A DNA stretch of 64,000 nucleotides from Paracidovorax valerianellae (GTDB lineage Bacteria; Pseudomonadota; Gammaproteobacteria; Burkholderiales; Burkholderiaceae_C): positions 310,001 to 374,000 of the forward strand of contig NZ_FMZC01000003.1 of the NCBI RefSeq assembly GCF_900102625.1, written 5' to 3'. The number at the start of each line of letters is the position of its first letter. The first letter of the stretch is position 1. The notes beneath the pieces were generated by a model that did no database searches, was not told the DNA's origin, and saw nothing but the letters and a program-made list of their open reading frames with translations. Positions 42,403-50,755 of this stretch are shown piece by piece. The translations under genes were made by a program, and so were the position numbers.

Positions 42403-43467
42403 ATGTTCCTTGAAGTCTCTCAACTGGAAGTGCGCTACGCCGGCCGTGCGCAAGCTGCCGTGCGCGGCGTCACCCTCGGCCTGGCCGCGGGCGAGATCGG
42501 CGTGCTCATCGGGCCGTCGGGCTGCGGCAAGACCACGCTGCTGCGCGCGGTTGCCGGGCTGGAGCCCGTGACGGCCGGCGAGATCCGGCTGAGCGGTGCG
42601 CTGGTGGGCGGCGCGGGCCGCAGCGTGCCGCCGGAGCAGCGGCGCATCGGCATGGTATTCCAGGACTACGCCCTCTTCCCTCACCTCTCCGTGGGCCGCA
42701 ACGTGGCGTTCGGCATCCACCGCCTGCCGCGCGCCGAGCAGGCCGCCCGTGTGGACGAAGTGCTGCGGCTCGTCGGGCTGGAAGGCAGCGCGGCACGCTT
42801 TCCGCACGAGTTGTCCGGCGGCCAGCAGCAGCGGGTGGCCCTGGCCCGCGCGCTGGCGCCCCGGCCACAGTTGATGCTGCTGGATGAACCGTTTTCCAAC
42901 TTGGACGTAGACCTGCGGGAGCGCCTGGCGCACGAAGTGCGGGGCATTTTGAAAGCCGCAGGCGCCACCGCGCTGTTCGTCACGCACGACCAGTTGGAAG
43001 CCTTTGCCATCGGCGACCGCATCGGGGTGATGGAAAGCGGCCAGTTGCACCAGTGGGACGACGCCTATGCGCTCTACCACCGCCCCGCGATGCGCTTCGT
43101 GGCCGACTTCATCGGCCACGGCGTGTTTGCGCCGGCCACGCTGGAGCAGCGCGGCGACAACGTGGTGGCCCGCACGCCACTGGGCGACCTGACCGACATC
43201 GCCGAATGTCCGTTGCCGACCAGCTACCCCGGCGGCGAATGCGATGTGCTGCTGCGTGCCGACGACGTGGTGCACGACGACGCCTCGCCCGTGCAGGCCC
43301 GCATCGTTCGCAAATCATTCCGGGGCTCTGAATTTCTGTACACGCTGCAACTGCGCGACGGCCTGACCGTGATGGCCCACGTGCCGAGCCACCACGACCA
43401 CGCGGTGGGCGAGTGGATCGGCATTCGTCCGCAGGTGGACCACGTGGTGGCGTTTCCACGGGCCTGA
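42403..43467 (+). CDS. Fe(III)-type ABC transporter ATPase (FbpC/PotA-like)
   Basis: A 354-aa ABC ATPase. Walker A is GPSGCGKT (37-44), with the Q-loop in MVFQDYALFPHLSV, signature LSGGQQQR (137-144), Walker B LMLLDE (157-162) and switch His in FVTHDQLEA. A C-terminal TOBE region (about 235-354) is present. It is the energising subunit for the divergent permease. Start ATG 42403 was chosen by alignment with the family; the open frame continues upstream through the control region. Confidence 0.9.
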   Translation: MFLEVSQLEVRYAGRAQAAVRGVTLGLAAGEIGVLIGPSGCGKTTLLRAVAGLEPVTAGEIRLSGALVGGAGRSVPPEQRRIGMVFQDYALFPHLSVGRNVAFGIHRLPRAEQAARVDEVLRLVGLEGSAARFPHELSGGQQQRVALARALAPRPQLMLLDEPFSNLDVDLRERLAHEVRGILKAAGATALFVTHDQLEAFAIGDRIGVMESGQLHQWDDAYALYHRPAMRFVADFIGHGVFAPATLEQRGDNVVARTPLGDLTDIAECPLPTSYPGGECDVLLRADDVVHDDASPVQARIVRKSFRGSEFLYTLQLRDGLTVMAHVPSHHDHAVGEWIGIRPQVDHVVAFPRA

Positions 43468-43525
43468 GGCGGCGAATCAGCCTGGTTCAGCAGGCAGCGA
43501 CGCCCTGTGGCGGCCGACAGGCTCG

Positions 43526-44461
43526 CTATGACAGGAACAGGGCGATGAAGACCGGCGCCAGGACGGTCAGGATGAAACCGCTGACCAAGGCCAGCGGAAT
43601 CGCATCGGGGTGGCAGGCTTGCTTGACGATCGGCAGCGTGGAGTCCAGCGCCGTCGCGCCGGCGCTGCCGATGCCGATGGCCGGGTGGTACCGGCCGATC
43701 GCGTAAAGCGCGACGATGGCGATCAGCTCACGGAACAGATCGACCATCAGCGCCATGGTCCCGTAGGTCTGGCCCAGGTGCTGGCCCACCATCACGCTCG
43801 ACAGCGTGAACCAGCCGAAGCCGCTGGAGAGGGCCAGAGCGACCTTGAGGCTCTCTCCCGTCGCCCAGGACGACGCCACGGCACCCACGAACGATCCGAT
43901 CACGACCAGCACCGGCACCGACAGAACCGCCCAGGAAAACCAGCGCGCGTTGAGCTTCACGGTCGCCAGATCGATCCCCACCAATACGATCAATGCCAGC
44001 AAGATGGCAGAGCTGGACGGCAGCCACAGGGCGCCTGCCAGATAGGTCTCATTGATGAAAAAGAGCGCACTGCCCAGCGCCACCATCGACAGGGCGATGC
44101 AGCATTCCTTCAAGGGGGGCCAGACTGTGCGGAACCCCGGCTTGCCCGCCGTTTTTCCAGCGTTGCCGTTGCCGTTGCCGTTGTGACTGCTGCTGCGGAT
44201 GCCCGCCGCAAAAATCAACCCGCAGGGCACCAGCGTCGTCAGCAAGGCAAAGACCGCGGCGGTCTTGACGACCTGACCCACCGATTGCGCAGAAAGAATG
44301 ACTTCGCCGAACTCGACGCCGATCAAGAAAAGCAAAAGCCAGACGAGCGGCAATATCAACCGGATCAATGCCCCGCCAAAACGGGCCGGTATTATTTTGC
44401 CGGCCACAAAACCCCCGGCGAGTGCCAGAACGATAGGAAGCAACGCGTAAAAAACACCCAT
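43526..44461 (-). CDS. LysO-family amino-acid exporter
   Basis: A 311-aa membrane protein with about 8-9 helices, of the LysO (YbjE, DUF340) family of lysine exporters. The C-terminal SGFGWFTLSSVMVGQHLGQTYG and GIGSAGATALDSTLPIVKQ segments are the conserved core of LysO. A hydrophilic loop with Asn-Gly repeats (NGNGNGN) lies at about 93-100. It starts 3 bp after the dioxygenase stop, so the two are one operon and the exported substrate may be the hydroxylated amino acid (inference). Confidence 0.85.
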   Translation of the reverse strand: MGVFYALLPIVLALAGGFVAGKIIPARFGGALIRLILPLVWLLLFLIGVEFGEVILSAQSVGQVVKTAAVFALLTTLVPCGLIFAAGIRSSSHNGNGNGNAGKTAGKPGFRTVWPPLKECCIALSMVALGSALFFINETYLAGALWLPSSSAILLALIVLVGIDLATVKLNARWFSWAVLSVPVLVVIGSFVGAVASSWATGESLKVALALSSGFGWFTLSSVMVGQHLGQTYGTMALMVDLFRELIAIVALYAIGRYHPAIGIGSAGATALDSTLPIVKQACHPDAIPLALVSGFILTVLAPVFIALFLS

Positions 44462-44464
44462 GGT

Positions 44465-45235
44465 TTATATGCTCTGCCTCATTCTGGAAAAGTCGATGAG
44501 TATAACGCAGCGTTCTCCGTCACCCGATCCATTCTCTTTGCTGCGAATCGGCGTCACATAATGGGAAACGCGTGGGTCATGGACGACGAAGCTTTCCATG
44601 AATCGAGACAATTCGAATTCGGCAATGACGTCCTCTTTGGGCACTTCATGCAATCCGAGGCCCCGAGCCTGCACCGTGCCGATGTAATTGGTGCCGCCCG
44701 CCGTGCCACTGGTTCTGCGCATCAGGTGGGCAAAGGTGAAGGGCTCTCCGTCCTGGTGAAAGCAGTCGGGTGAACTGATTCCGAGGTCCGACGCCGAGCC
44801 CGAGCGGAGCTTCACGAAGTGCACGCCGAAATAGATCGGCGCCCGGCGATCGGCCTCCGACCAGAAGGTGTGCGAGAAGTCCTTCCTGATCAGGTCACCC
44901 AGGAAATCGGTGGCTTTCGCCTCTTCGCTCAACGCGCGAAAGTAGCGAATATCGGGGTGCTCCGGGTTGTTGCCGCCCTGGTCGTAGCCGGACAGGCGCG
45001 CGCCGTGGTCGTCCTCTGCCGTCGGAATCCAGTGGATGTCCGTCTGCTCCGTCCACGGAAGGATGATGCCGTTGCCATAGCGCCGGAAACGCTTCACCTT
45101 GTCCGGTGCATAGGGATCGTGCTCCAGTCGATCGAATTCCCGGTGGAGGGTTTTGAGCTCTTCCGAATCGCAATCGATCTCTGGAACGAATTGGCAATAG
45201 CCGAATTGCTTGAGTTGCGTTTGAATCATTGGCAT
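44465..45235 (-). CDS. 2-oxoglutarate/Fe(II) dioxygenase, free-amino-acid hydroxylase type
   Basis: A 256-aa non-heme iron dioxygenase of the 2OG-Fe_Oxy_2 (PF10014-like) family, which includes bacterial L-isoleucine hydroxylase and relatives acting on free aliphatic amino acids. The iron triad is visible as H160-x-D162 (CFHQDGEPFTF) with a distal His at about 225 (SHYVTPI). GGTNYIGT after the HxD motif matches the family's GGES-type turn. The specific amino acid cannot be read. It is cotranscribed with a LysO-type exporter and divergent from an Lrp regulator. The upstream region is unusually AT-rich for this genome. Confidence 0.83.
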   Translation of the reverse strand: MPMIQTQLKQFGYCQFVPEIDCDSEELKTLHREFDRLEHDPYAPDKVKRFRRYGNGIILPWTEQTDIHWIPTAEDDHGARLSGYDQGGNNPEHPDIRYFRALSEEAKATDFLGDLIRKDFSHTFWSEADRRAPIYFGVHFVKLRSGSASDLGISSPDCFHQDGEPFTFAHLMRRTSGTAGGTNYIGTVQARGLGLHEVPKEDVIAEFELSRFMESFVVHDPRVSHYVTPIRSKENGSGDGERCVILIDFSRMRQSI

Positions 45236-45350
45236 AAGCGTGAAATGACACTCCCATAAATCTTTGAAATAAACATCTCAAGAATCAAGGATGATGCACC
45301 GCTGGCATTACCCAAACGCAATAAGCCATGCCGCATTGGCATAATGAAAG

Positions 45351-45366
45351 ATGCATTCCGATGCAT
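45351..45366. promoter_or_regulatory. ATGCAT double site, candidate regulator-binding element
   Basis: ATGCATTCCGATGCAT contains two palindromic ATGCAT hexamers 10 bp apart (one helical turn). It lies in the AT-rich 280-bp region between the dioxygenase and Lrp genes. Binding by the Lrp protein is a guess. Confidence 0.35.
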
Positions 45367-45430
45367 TTCCCGGTTCGCTTATATTGAGCGCTTGATCTTG
45401 AGCGACAGCAATGCTAATAAGGAGGAAAGC

Positions 45431-45484
45431 ATGAAGGGAATGCAAGAAATGAGATTTAAATACCACCCATCCTCATTAAATTAG
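45431..45484 (+). CDS. 17-codon leader ORF with strong ribosome binding site
   Basis: AAGGAGGAAAGC immediately precedes ATG 45431, a near-perfect Shine-Dalgarno, stronger than that of the lrp gene downstream. The peptide MKGMQEMRFKYHPSSLN ends at TAG, 31 bp before the lrp start. It may be a leader peptide, a small protein or a translation enhancer. No attenuator hairpin is obvious. Confidence 0.45.
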   Translation: MKGMQEMRFKYHPSSLN

Positions 45485-45515
45485 ATATTTCCCGTCATTA
45501 CCTAATTTAAGCAAT

Positions 45516-45968
45516 ATGGACAATATTGATCGAAATCTGCTGACGGCTTTGCACCAGGACGCCAAGACCACCGTGAAGGCGTTGAGCGAGCGGGTGGGCC
45601 TGTCTCAGCCCAGTTGCGCCGAGCGCATCAAGCGGCTGGTCGACCAGGGAGTGATCGAAAAATTCTCGATCCAGATATCGCCCAAGGCCATCGGCTTCCC
45701 GATTGCCGCCATCGTGCGGGTGCGGCCTTTGCCCGGCGAGATGTTCCGGGTCGAGGAGGTGATTCGCGATATCGATGCCATCGTGCAGTGCGACAAGGTC
45801 ACCGGCGACGACGCGTTTTTCTGCCGGCTGTATCTGCGCGACATCGAAGAGCTGGACCACTGCTTGGGCAAGATCGCCCCCTATGCGACGACCAGCACGT
45901 CGATCGTCAAATCGACGCAGATCGCCAACCGGCTTTTACCGCTGCACGAGCCGGCTCGCGTCTGTTAG
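45516..45968 (+). CDS. Lrp/AsnC-family regulator
   Basis: A 150-aa feast/famine regulator. The N-terminal HTH spans about 1-55 (DNIDRNLLTALHQDAKTTVKALSERVGLSQPSCAERIKRL). The RAM/AsnC ligand-binding domain spans about 65-140 (IVQCDKVTGDDAFFCRLYLRDIEELD). Such regulators bind amino acids. Divergent placement next to an amino-acid hydroxylase and a LysO exporter suggests that it senses their substrate and activates the operon, as many Lrp-like exporter regulators do. Confidence 0.9.
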   Translation: MDNIDRNLLTALHQDAKTTVKALSERVGLSQPSCAERIKRLVDQGVIEKFSIQISPKAIGFPIAAIVRVRPLPGEMFRVEEVIRDIDAIVQCDKVTGDDAFFCRLYLRDIEELDHCLGKIAPYATTSTSIVKSTQIANRLLPLHEPARVC

Positions 45969-45988
45969 CGGAAATAAGGAGTGATTCG

Positions 45989-46021
45989 CCAGCATCGCCG
46001 AGCGGGATGCAGCAATGCTGG
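45989..46021. repeat. Inverted repeat between convergent lrp and plsC-type genes
   Basis: CCAGCAT (45989-45995) and ATGCTGG (46015-46021) can pair across a 19-nt loop. No T-run follows on either strand, so terminator function is doubtful. Confidence 0.3.
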
Positions 46022-46043
46022 AGGCCGGCGGCTGGCGGCTGGC

Positions 46044-46784
46044 TCAGGTACGGCGCAGCACGTCCACCGCCGCCCGCAGATCGTCCGCCCAGGCGCGGCG
46101 GTCGCGGCCTTGCGCGTGCTGCAGCGGGCCATAGTGCACGACGGCCACCAGGCCGTCCGCCATGACGGTGCGCCACAGCGAGCCGAGCAAGGTGTCGTCG
46201 CCGACATAGTTGGGGGCGCTGGTGGGCGCTCCGGTGGTGCGTTCCACGAAGCGCAGGCCCACGGGTTGCACGGGCGCATTGGCCACCACGGCGGCCTGGA
46301 GCAGATTGGCGTGAAACGGCAGCAATTCGCGGCCATCGGCGGTCGTGCCCTCGGGGAACACCGCCAGCACCTCTTGCCGCGCAAGGGCCTCCTGCATCAG
46401 GCGGACCATGCGCAGTGCGTCGCGGCGCGAACTGCGCTCCAGGTAGAGCGTGCCGGCCGCCGTGGCCAGCGTGCCCACCAGGGGCCAACCCTTGATGTCC
46501 GACTTGGAGATGAAGCGGCAATGGCGCGCGGCGTGCATGACGGTGATGTCCAGCCACGACAGGTGATTGGCCACCAACAGCACCGGGCCCGCAGGCGCGG
46601 GCGTGCCTCGCACTTCAAGGGTGATGCCGGAATGCACCAGCATCTGCCGCGACCACGCCTGCACGCGCGCATGCTGTTCCTTTTCGGGCATGCGGGGAAA
46701 GCGCAGCGCGACGGTGCCCAGCCCGGTGACGAGGTGCGCCAGCACGCGCGCCAGGCGCCACACGGCACGGGCCTGGCGCTTCAT
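46044..46784 (-). CDS. 1-acyl-sn-glycerol-3-phosphate acyltransferase-like (PlsC family)
   Basis: A 246-aa membrane-associated acyltransferase. N-terminal hydrophobic segment about 12-28. Catalytic NHxxxxD motif at N73-H74...D79 (NHLSWLD), and the second family motif is VFPEGTTADGRELLPFHANLL. It transfers an acyl group to lysophosphatidate or a related acceptor. It follows pyrC' by 28 bp as the last gene of the pyrimidine operon. Confidence 0.86.
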   Translation of the reverse strand: MKRQARAVWRLARVLAHLVTGLGTVALRFPRMPEKEQHARVQAWSRQMLVHSGITLEVRGTPAPAGPVLLVANHLSWLDITVMHAARHCRFISKSDIKGWPLVGTLATAAGTLYLERSSRRDALRMVRLMQEALARQEVLAVFPEGTTADGRELLPFHANLLQAAVVANAPVQPVGLRFVERTTGAPTSAPNYVGDDTLLGSLWRTVMADGLVAVVHYGPLQHAQGRDRRAWADDLRAAVDVLRRT

Positions 46785-46812
46785 GAAGCGGGCCCGAAGG
46801 CGGTGTGCGTCA

Positions 46813-48114
46813 TCACAGGTTGCCGCGTTCGAACGCGACCTGCCCGCCCACCAGCGTGTAGCGCACGCGGCCGGGCAGTTCGTAGCCGGAAAACGGCGTG
46901 TGCTTGCCCTGGCTGCGCAGTGCCCCGGCCTCGACGGTCCAGGCCGCCTTGGGGTCGAGCACGCACAGATCCGCCACGCCGCCTTCCACGATCTGGCCGA
47001 CGCTGGCCTGCAGCGTGCCCAGCGCACTGCCCAGCACGCGGGCGGGCTCGGCGGTCACCGTGGCCAGCGCGCGCACCAGCGGCACGCCGTGGTCGGCGGA
47101 CCATTTGAGGGCGATGCCCAGCAGCAGCTCCAACCCGGTCGCGCCGGGCTCGGCTTCGGCGAACGGCAGGGTCTTGGCATCTTCGTCCACGGGCGTGTGG
47201 TCGGAAACGAGTGCATCGATGGTGCCGTCGGCCAGCGCGGCCAGCAGCGCATCGCGATCGCGTTGCTGGCGCAGCGGCGGCGACAGCCGGGCGCGGCTGT
47301 CGAAGAAGCCGATGTCGTTGTCGGTCAGCAGCAGCGAGTTAATGCTGACGTCGCAGGTGACCTTCAGGCCCTCGGCCTTGGCGCGGCGCACCAGCTCCAC
47401 GCCCGCAGCACTGCTGATGCGGCACAGGTGCACGCGGGCGCCGGTGGTCTTGAGCAGCTCGAAGATGGTGTGCAGCGCGATGGTTTCGGCCGCCACGGGC
47501 ACGCCCGACAGGCCCAGGCGCGTGGCCAGCGGCCCGCTGGCAGCGACGCCGCGGCCCAGGTGCAGCTCTTGCGGGCGCAGCCAGACGGTGTAGCCGAACG
47601 TGGCCGCGTACTGCAGCGCGCGCTGGGTGACCTGGGTGCTGGCCAGCGGCACGTCGGCCTGGCCGAAGCCGACGCAGCCGGACTCGGTCAGCTCGGCCAT
47701 TTCGGTCAGCACCTCGCCGGCCAGGCCGCGCGTGAGCGCCCCCAGCGGAAACAGGCGCGCCTGGTGCAGCTTTTCCGCCCGGAACTTGAGCATTTCCACC
47801 AGGCCGGGTTCGTCCAGCACGGGGTCGGTGTCGGGCGGGCAGACGAGGCTGGTCACCCCGCCGGCCACGGCCGCCGCCATCTCGGATTCGAGCATGCCTT
47901 CGTGCTCGTGGCCCGGTTCGCGCAGCCGTGCCGCCAGGTCCACCAGCCCGGGCAGCACGATGCAGCCCGTGGCGTCGATCACGCGGTTGGGGGTGAAGTC
48001 GCGCGGCGCCCGCTGCACGGCGATGACACGCCCGGCCGCCAGCGCCACATCGCCCGTCTGGTCGAGGCCGCTGGCGGGATCGATCACGCGGCCGTTCTGG
48101 ATCAGTATCTTCAT
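46813..48114 (-). CDS. Dihydroorotase-like protein lacking zinc ligands (PyrC'/PyrX)
   Basis: A 433-aa amidohydrolase-fold protein with the sequence plan of dihydroorotase, but the zinc-binding DxHxH motif reads DLAAR (D59, A61, R63). The HxxHxS segment reads HLCRIS, so the second His is Arg. SDHTPVDEDAK and GATGLE are retained. It should therefore be catalytically inactive, like PyrC' of Pseudomonas, which is a required structural partner of aspartate transcarbamoylase. It lies directly after pyrB, as in those species. ATG 48114 is chosen; a TTG four codons upstream is less likely. Confidence 0.87.
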   Translation of the reverse strand: MKILIQNGRVIDPASGLDQTGDVALAAGRVIAVQRAPRDFTPNRVIDATGCIVLPGLVDLAARLREPGHEHEGMLESEMAAAVAGGVTSLVCPPDTDPVLDEPGLVEMLKFRAEKLHQARLFPLGALTRGLAGEVLTEMAELTESGCVGFGQADVPLASTQVTQRALQYAATFGYTVWLRPQELHLGRGVAASGPLATRLGLSGVPVAAETIALHTIFELLKTTGARVHLCRISSAAGVELVRRAKAEGLKVTCDVSINSLLLTDNDIGFFDSRARLSPPLRQQRDRDALLAALADGTIDALVSDHTPVDEDAKTLPFAEAEPGATGLELLLGIALKWSADHGVPLVRALATVTAEPARVLGSALGTLQASVGQIVEGGVADLCVLDPKAAWTVEAGALRSQGKHTPFSGYELPGRVRYTLVGGQVAFERGNL

Positions 48115-48130
48115 GGTCTTGAGCAAAAAA

Positions 48131-48181
48131 GGCCGCTAGCGCATATAGGACTAGGGCGTATAGCTATAAATTTAATAGCAA
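48131..48181 (-). repeat. 51-bp interspersed repeat, copy 4
   Basis: Minus strand: TTGCT-N4-AATTTATAGC-N20-GCGCTAGCGGCC. It fills most of the 82-bp gap between pyrB and pyrC'. Confidence 0.85.
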
Positions 48182-48196
48182 CCGATCACGCTGCGA

Positions 48197-49159
48197 TCAC
48201 GCTTCGTTTCCAGCGACGATCGACATCACCGCCATGCGCACCGCGATCCCGAAGGTGACCTGCGGCAGGATCACGCTCTGCTTGCCGTCCACCACGGCGG
48301 AGTCGATCTCCACGCCGCGGTTGATGGGGCCCGGGTGCATGACGATGGCATCGGGCTTGGCCAGTTGCAGCTTCTCGGGCGTGAGACCGAAGCTCTTGAA
48401 GTATTCCTGGCTGGACGGCAGCAGCGCGCCGCTCATGCGCTCGTTCTGCAGACGCAGCATGATCACCACGTCGGCGTCCTTGATGCCCTCTTCCAGCGTG
48501 TGGCACACGCGCACGCCCATCTGGGCCATGTCGGCGGGCACCAGGGTGCGCGGGCCTACCACGCGCACTTCGGCGCAGCCGAGCGTAGTGAGGCCATGGA
48601 TGTCCGAGCGTGCCACGCGGGAGTGCAGCACGTCGCCCACGATGGCCACGGTGAGGTTGCTGAAGTCCTTCTTGTAGTGGCGGATGGTGTACATGTCCAG
48701 CAGCCCCTGCGTGGGGTGGGCATGCCGGCCATCGCCCGCGTTGATCACGTGCACGTGCGGCGCCACATGCTGCGCGATGAGGTAGGGCGCCCCCGATTCG
48801 CTGTGCCGCACCACGAACAGGTCGGCCGCCATGGCCGAGAGGTTGGCGATGGTGTCGAGCAGCGACTCGCCCTTGCTGGCCGAGCTGCGGGCGATGTCCA
48901 GGTTGATCACGTCGGCCGAAAGGCGCTTGGCAGCGATCTCGAAGGTGGTGCGCGTGCGCGTGCTGTTTTCGAAGAACAGGTTGAACACGCTCTTGCCGCG
49001 CAACAGCGGCACCTTCTTGACCTCGCGGTCGTTCACCGACACGAAGTTGGCGGCCGTGTCGAGGATGTGCGTGACGATGCTCTTGGGCAGGCCCTCGATC
49101 GACAGCAGGTGGATCAGCTCGCCATTGGCGTTGAGTTGGGGGTTGCGCTTGTGCAGCAC
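48197..49159 (-). CDS. pyrB: Aspartate carbamoyltransferase catalytic subunit
   Basis: A 320-aa enzyme condensing carbamoyl phosphate and aspartate, the first committed step of pyrimidine synthesis. The carbamoyl-phosphate loop is [12 protein letters not shown] (STRTR at 66-70). The [12 protein letters not shown] and MLRLQNERM segments, and MHPGPINRG near the C-terminus, are characteristic. It starts at GTG 49159, 2 nt after the pyrR stop. No regulatory pyrI gene is present, consistent with the class that uses PyrC' as partner. Confidence 0.95.
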   Translation of the reverse strand: MLHKRNPQLNANGELIHLLSIEGLPKSIVTHILDTAANFVSVNDREVKKVPLLRGKSVFNLFFENSTRTRTTFEIAAKRLSADVINLDIARSSASKGESLLDTIANLSAMAADLFVVRHSESGAPYLIAQHVAPHVHVINAGDGRHAHPTQGLLDMYTIRHYKKDFSNLTVAIVGDVLHSRVARSDIHGLTTLGCAEVRVVGPRTLVPADMAQMGVRVCHTLEEGIKDADVVIMLRLQNERMSGALLPSSQEYFKSFGLTPEKLQLAKPDAIVMHPGPINRGVEIDSAVVDGKQSVILPQVTFGIAVRMAVMSIVAGNEA

Positions 49160-49161
49160 CG

Positions 49162-49701
49162 TCAGGCCTCTTGGACTTGGAAGTGGAAGGTGCCGGCCTC
49201 GGTGCGGGCCAGCGCCAGCGATTGCGTGTCCGGCAGCGCCACGCGGGCGGCGGCGAACTCGGCTTGCACCGGCAACTCGCGCCCGCCGCGGTCCACCAGC
49301 ACGGCCAGCCGCACGCTGGCCGGGCGGCCGTAGTCGAACAATTCATTGAGCACGGCGCGAATGGTGCGGCCGGTGTAGAGCACGTCGTCCAGCAGCAGGA
49401 TGTCGGCGCCGTTCACGTCGAAAGGCAGCGCGGTCTGGGCGCTCACCGCCATGCCGCGCTGCGAGAAATCATCGCGGTGCATGGCGGACGACAGCACGCC
49501 GGCCTCGCCCGGCAGGGCCAGGTCCTTTTGCAGCCGCTCGGCCAGCCAGGCGCCGCCCGAGGCGATGCCGGCCAGCTGGGTATTGGCCGTGCGCAGGCTG
49601 CGCACGCCGCGCAGCAGCTCGCGGTACAGCGCCTCGGCATCGAGCGCGAGGGTGCCTGTCGATGGGGAGGGCGTGGAAGACGCGGGGGGCGTGGCACTCA
49701 T
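49162..49701 (-). CDS. pyrR: PyrR bifunctional regulator/uracil phosphoribosyltransferase
   Basis: A 179-aa phosphoribosyltransferase-fold protein. The PRPP-binding motif is [13 protein letters not shown] (101-113), preceded by the [13 protein letters not shown] segment typical of PyrR. The first 18 residues are a Pro/Ser/Thr-rich extension. In Gram-positive bacteria PyrR attenuates pyr mRNA; its regulatory role in betaproteobacteria is less clear. Overlaps ruvX by 4 nt (ATGA). Confidence 0.9.
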   Translation of the reverse strand: MSATPPASSTPSPSTGTLALDAEALYRELLRGVRSLRTANTQLAGIASGGAWLAERLQKDLALPGEAGVLSSAMHRDDFSQRGMAVSAQTALPFDVNGADILLLDDVLYTGRTIRAVLNELFDYGRPASVRLAVLVDRGGRELPVQAEFAAARVALPDTQSLALARTEAGTFHFQVQEA

Positions 49702-50135
49702 GGAAGATTCCTCAAAAACTGCTCCAGGATGATGCAGGCCGAAGCGGCATCGGCATCGCGGGCGCCGCTCGAATGCGCCTCGGTGGTGCTGTAGCGCTCG
49801 TCCACCTCGAACACCTGCAGGCCGAAGCGGCCGCGCAACTGGCGCGCGAACTTGAGCGCGCGCGCAGTGTTCTCGTGGCTGGCGCCGTCGGGGTGATAGG
49901 GAACGCCGATCACCAGCGCATCGGGCTGCCATTCGCGGATGCGATCGGCCACCTGGGCAAAGCGGGCATCGCCCTCGGCGCGGATGGTGGCCTGCGGCGT
50001 GGCGGTACGCAGCAACCGCGAGCCCACAGCGACTCCGGTGCGCTTGAGCCCGAAGTCGAGCGCGAGAAAGCTCTGGAAATGCGCGGGAACGGCCTGCGGG
50101 GCGGTGGGGGCGGCAGCGGCGGGCGTACCGCTCAT
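49698..50135 (-). CDS. ruvX: RuvX/YqgF-family RNase H-fold nuclease
   Basis: A 145-aa putative nuclease. The opening strand FLALDFGLKRTGVAVG carries the catalytic Asp (about D27), with VIGVPYHPDG in the middle and VDERYSTTEA and DADAASACIILEQFL at the end. It is implicated in 16S rRNA 5' maturation and/or Holliday-junction resolution. An Ala/Pro-rich extension of about 20 residues precedes the domain. It overlaps both neighbours by 4 nt. Confidence 0.92.
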   Translation of the reverse strand: MSGTPAAAAPTAPQAVPAHFQSFLALDFGLKRTGVAVGSRLLRTATPQATIRAEGDARFAQVADRIREWQPDALVIGVPYHPDGASHENTARALKFARQLRGRFGLQVFEVDERYSTTEAHSSGARDADAASACIILEQFLRNLP

Positions 50136-50734
50136 GCATGCCCCGCGTCGGGCGAGAGCATCCAGGACTGCAGGCCCAGCAGGCCCAGCGCGCGGTCGTA
50201 GCGCTCGATCACCGGCGTGTCGAAGATCACCGACAGGTCGGCACCCACGGTCAGCCAGCTGTTCTCGGCCAGTTCGGATTCGAGCTGCCCTTCGCCCCAG
50301 GACGAATAGCCCAGGGTGACCAGCACGCGGCGCGGGCCGGCCCCGGTGGACAGGGCTTCCAGCACGTCTTTCGAGGTGGTCATTTCGAGCCCGCCCGGAA
50401 TGGCCATGGTGGAGGCATAGGCCGACTCATCGCTGTCTACGCTGGCAGCGGCGAACATGGGTTCGTGCAGCACGAACCCGCGTTCGGTCTGCACGGGACC
50501 GCCCTGAAAGACGGGCTCTTTGGAAAGGTCCTCCCGGCGCAGCGACAGATCGACCTTGTCGAAAAGGCCCTTGAGGCTGATGTCGGAGGGTTTGTTGATG
50601 ATGAGACCGAGCGCACCACGCTCGCTGTGTTCGCACAGGTACACGACGCTGCGGGCAAACGACGCGTCTTCGAGCCCTGGCATGGCGATCAAGAAATGGT
50701 GCGTCAGGTTCATGGGCGCAGAATCGGCAGGCAT
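50132..50734 (-). CDS. YqgE/AlgH family protein (DUF179)
   Basis: A 200-aa protein. NLTHHFLIAMPGLEDASFARSVVYLCEHSERGALGLIINKP is the diagnostic N-terminal block (residues about 9-49), with VFQGGPVQTERGFVLH and LGYSSWGEGQLESELAENSWL following. Function unknown; it is linked to ruvX in many genomes, as here. The start is 21 bp from the divergent photolyase start. Met at 50713 is an alternative start closer to family length. Confidence 0.92.
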   Translation of the reverse strand: MPADSAPMNLTHHFLIAMPGLEDASFARSVVYLCEHSERGALGLIINKPSDISLKGLFDKVDLSLRREDLSKEPVFQGGPVQTERGFVLHEPMFAAASVDSDESAYASTMAIPGGLEMTTSKDVLEALSTGAGPRRVLVTLGYSSWGEGQLESELAENSWLTVGADLSVIFDTPVIERYDRALGLLGLQSWMLSPDAGHA

Positions 50735-50755
50735 TTGCCAATTTTAGCGACGATC

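Noticed and set aside
45966-46043. Intrinsic terminator between lrp and the acyltransferase
   Set aside because: An inverted repeat is present but no T-run follows on either strand; listed only as a repeat.
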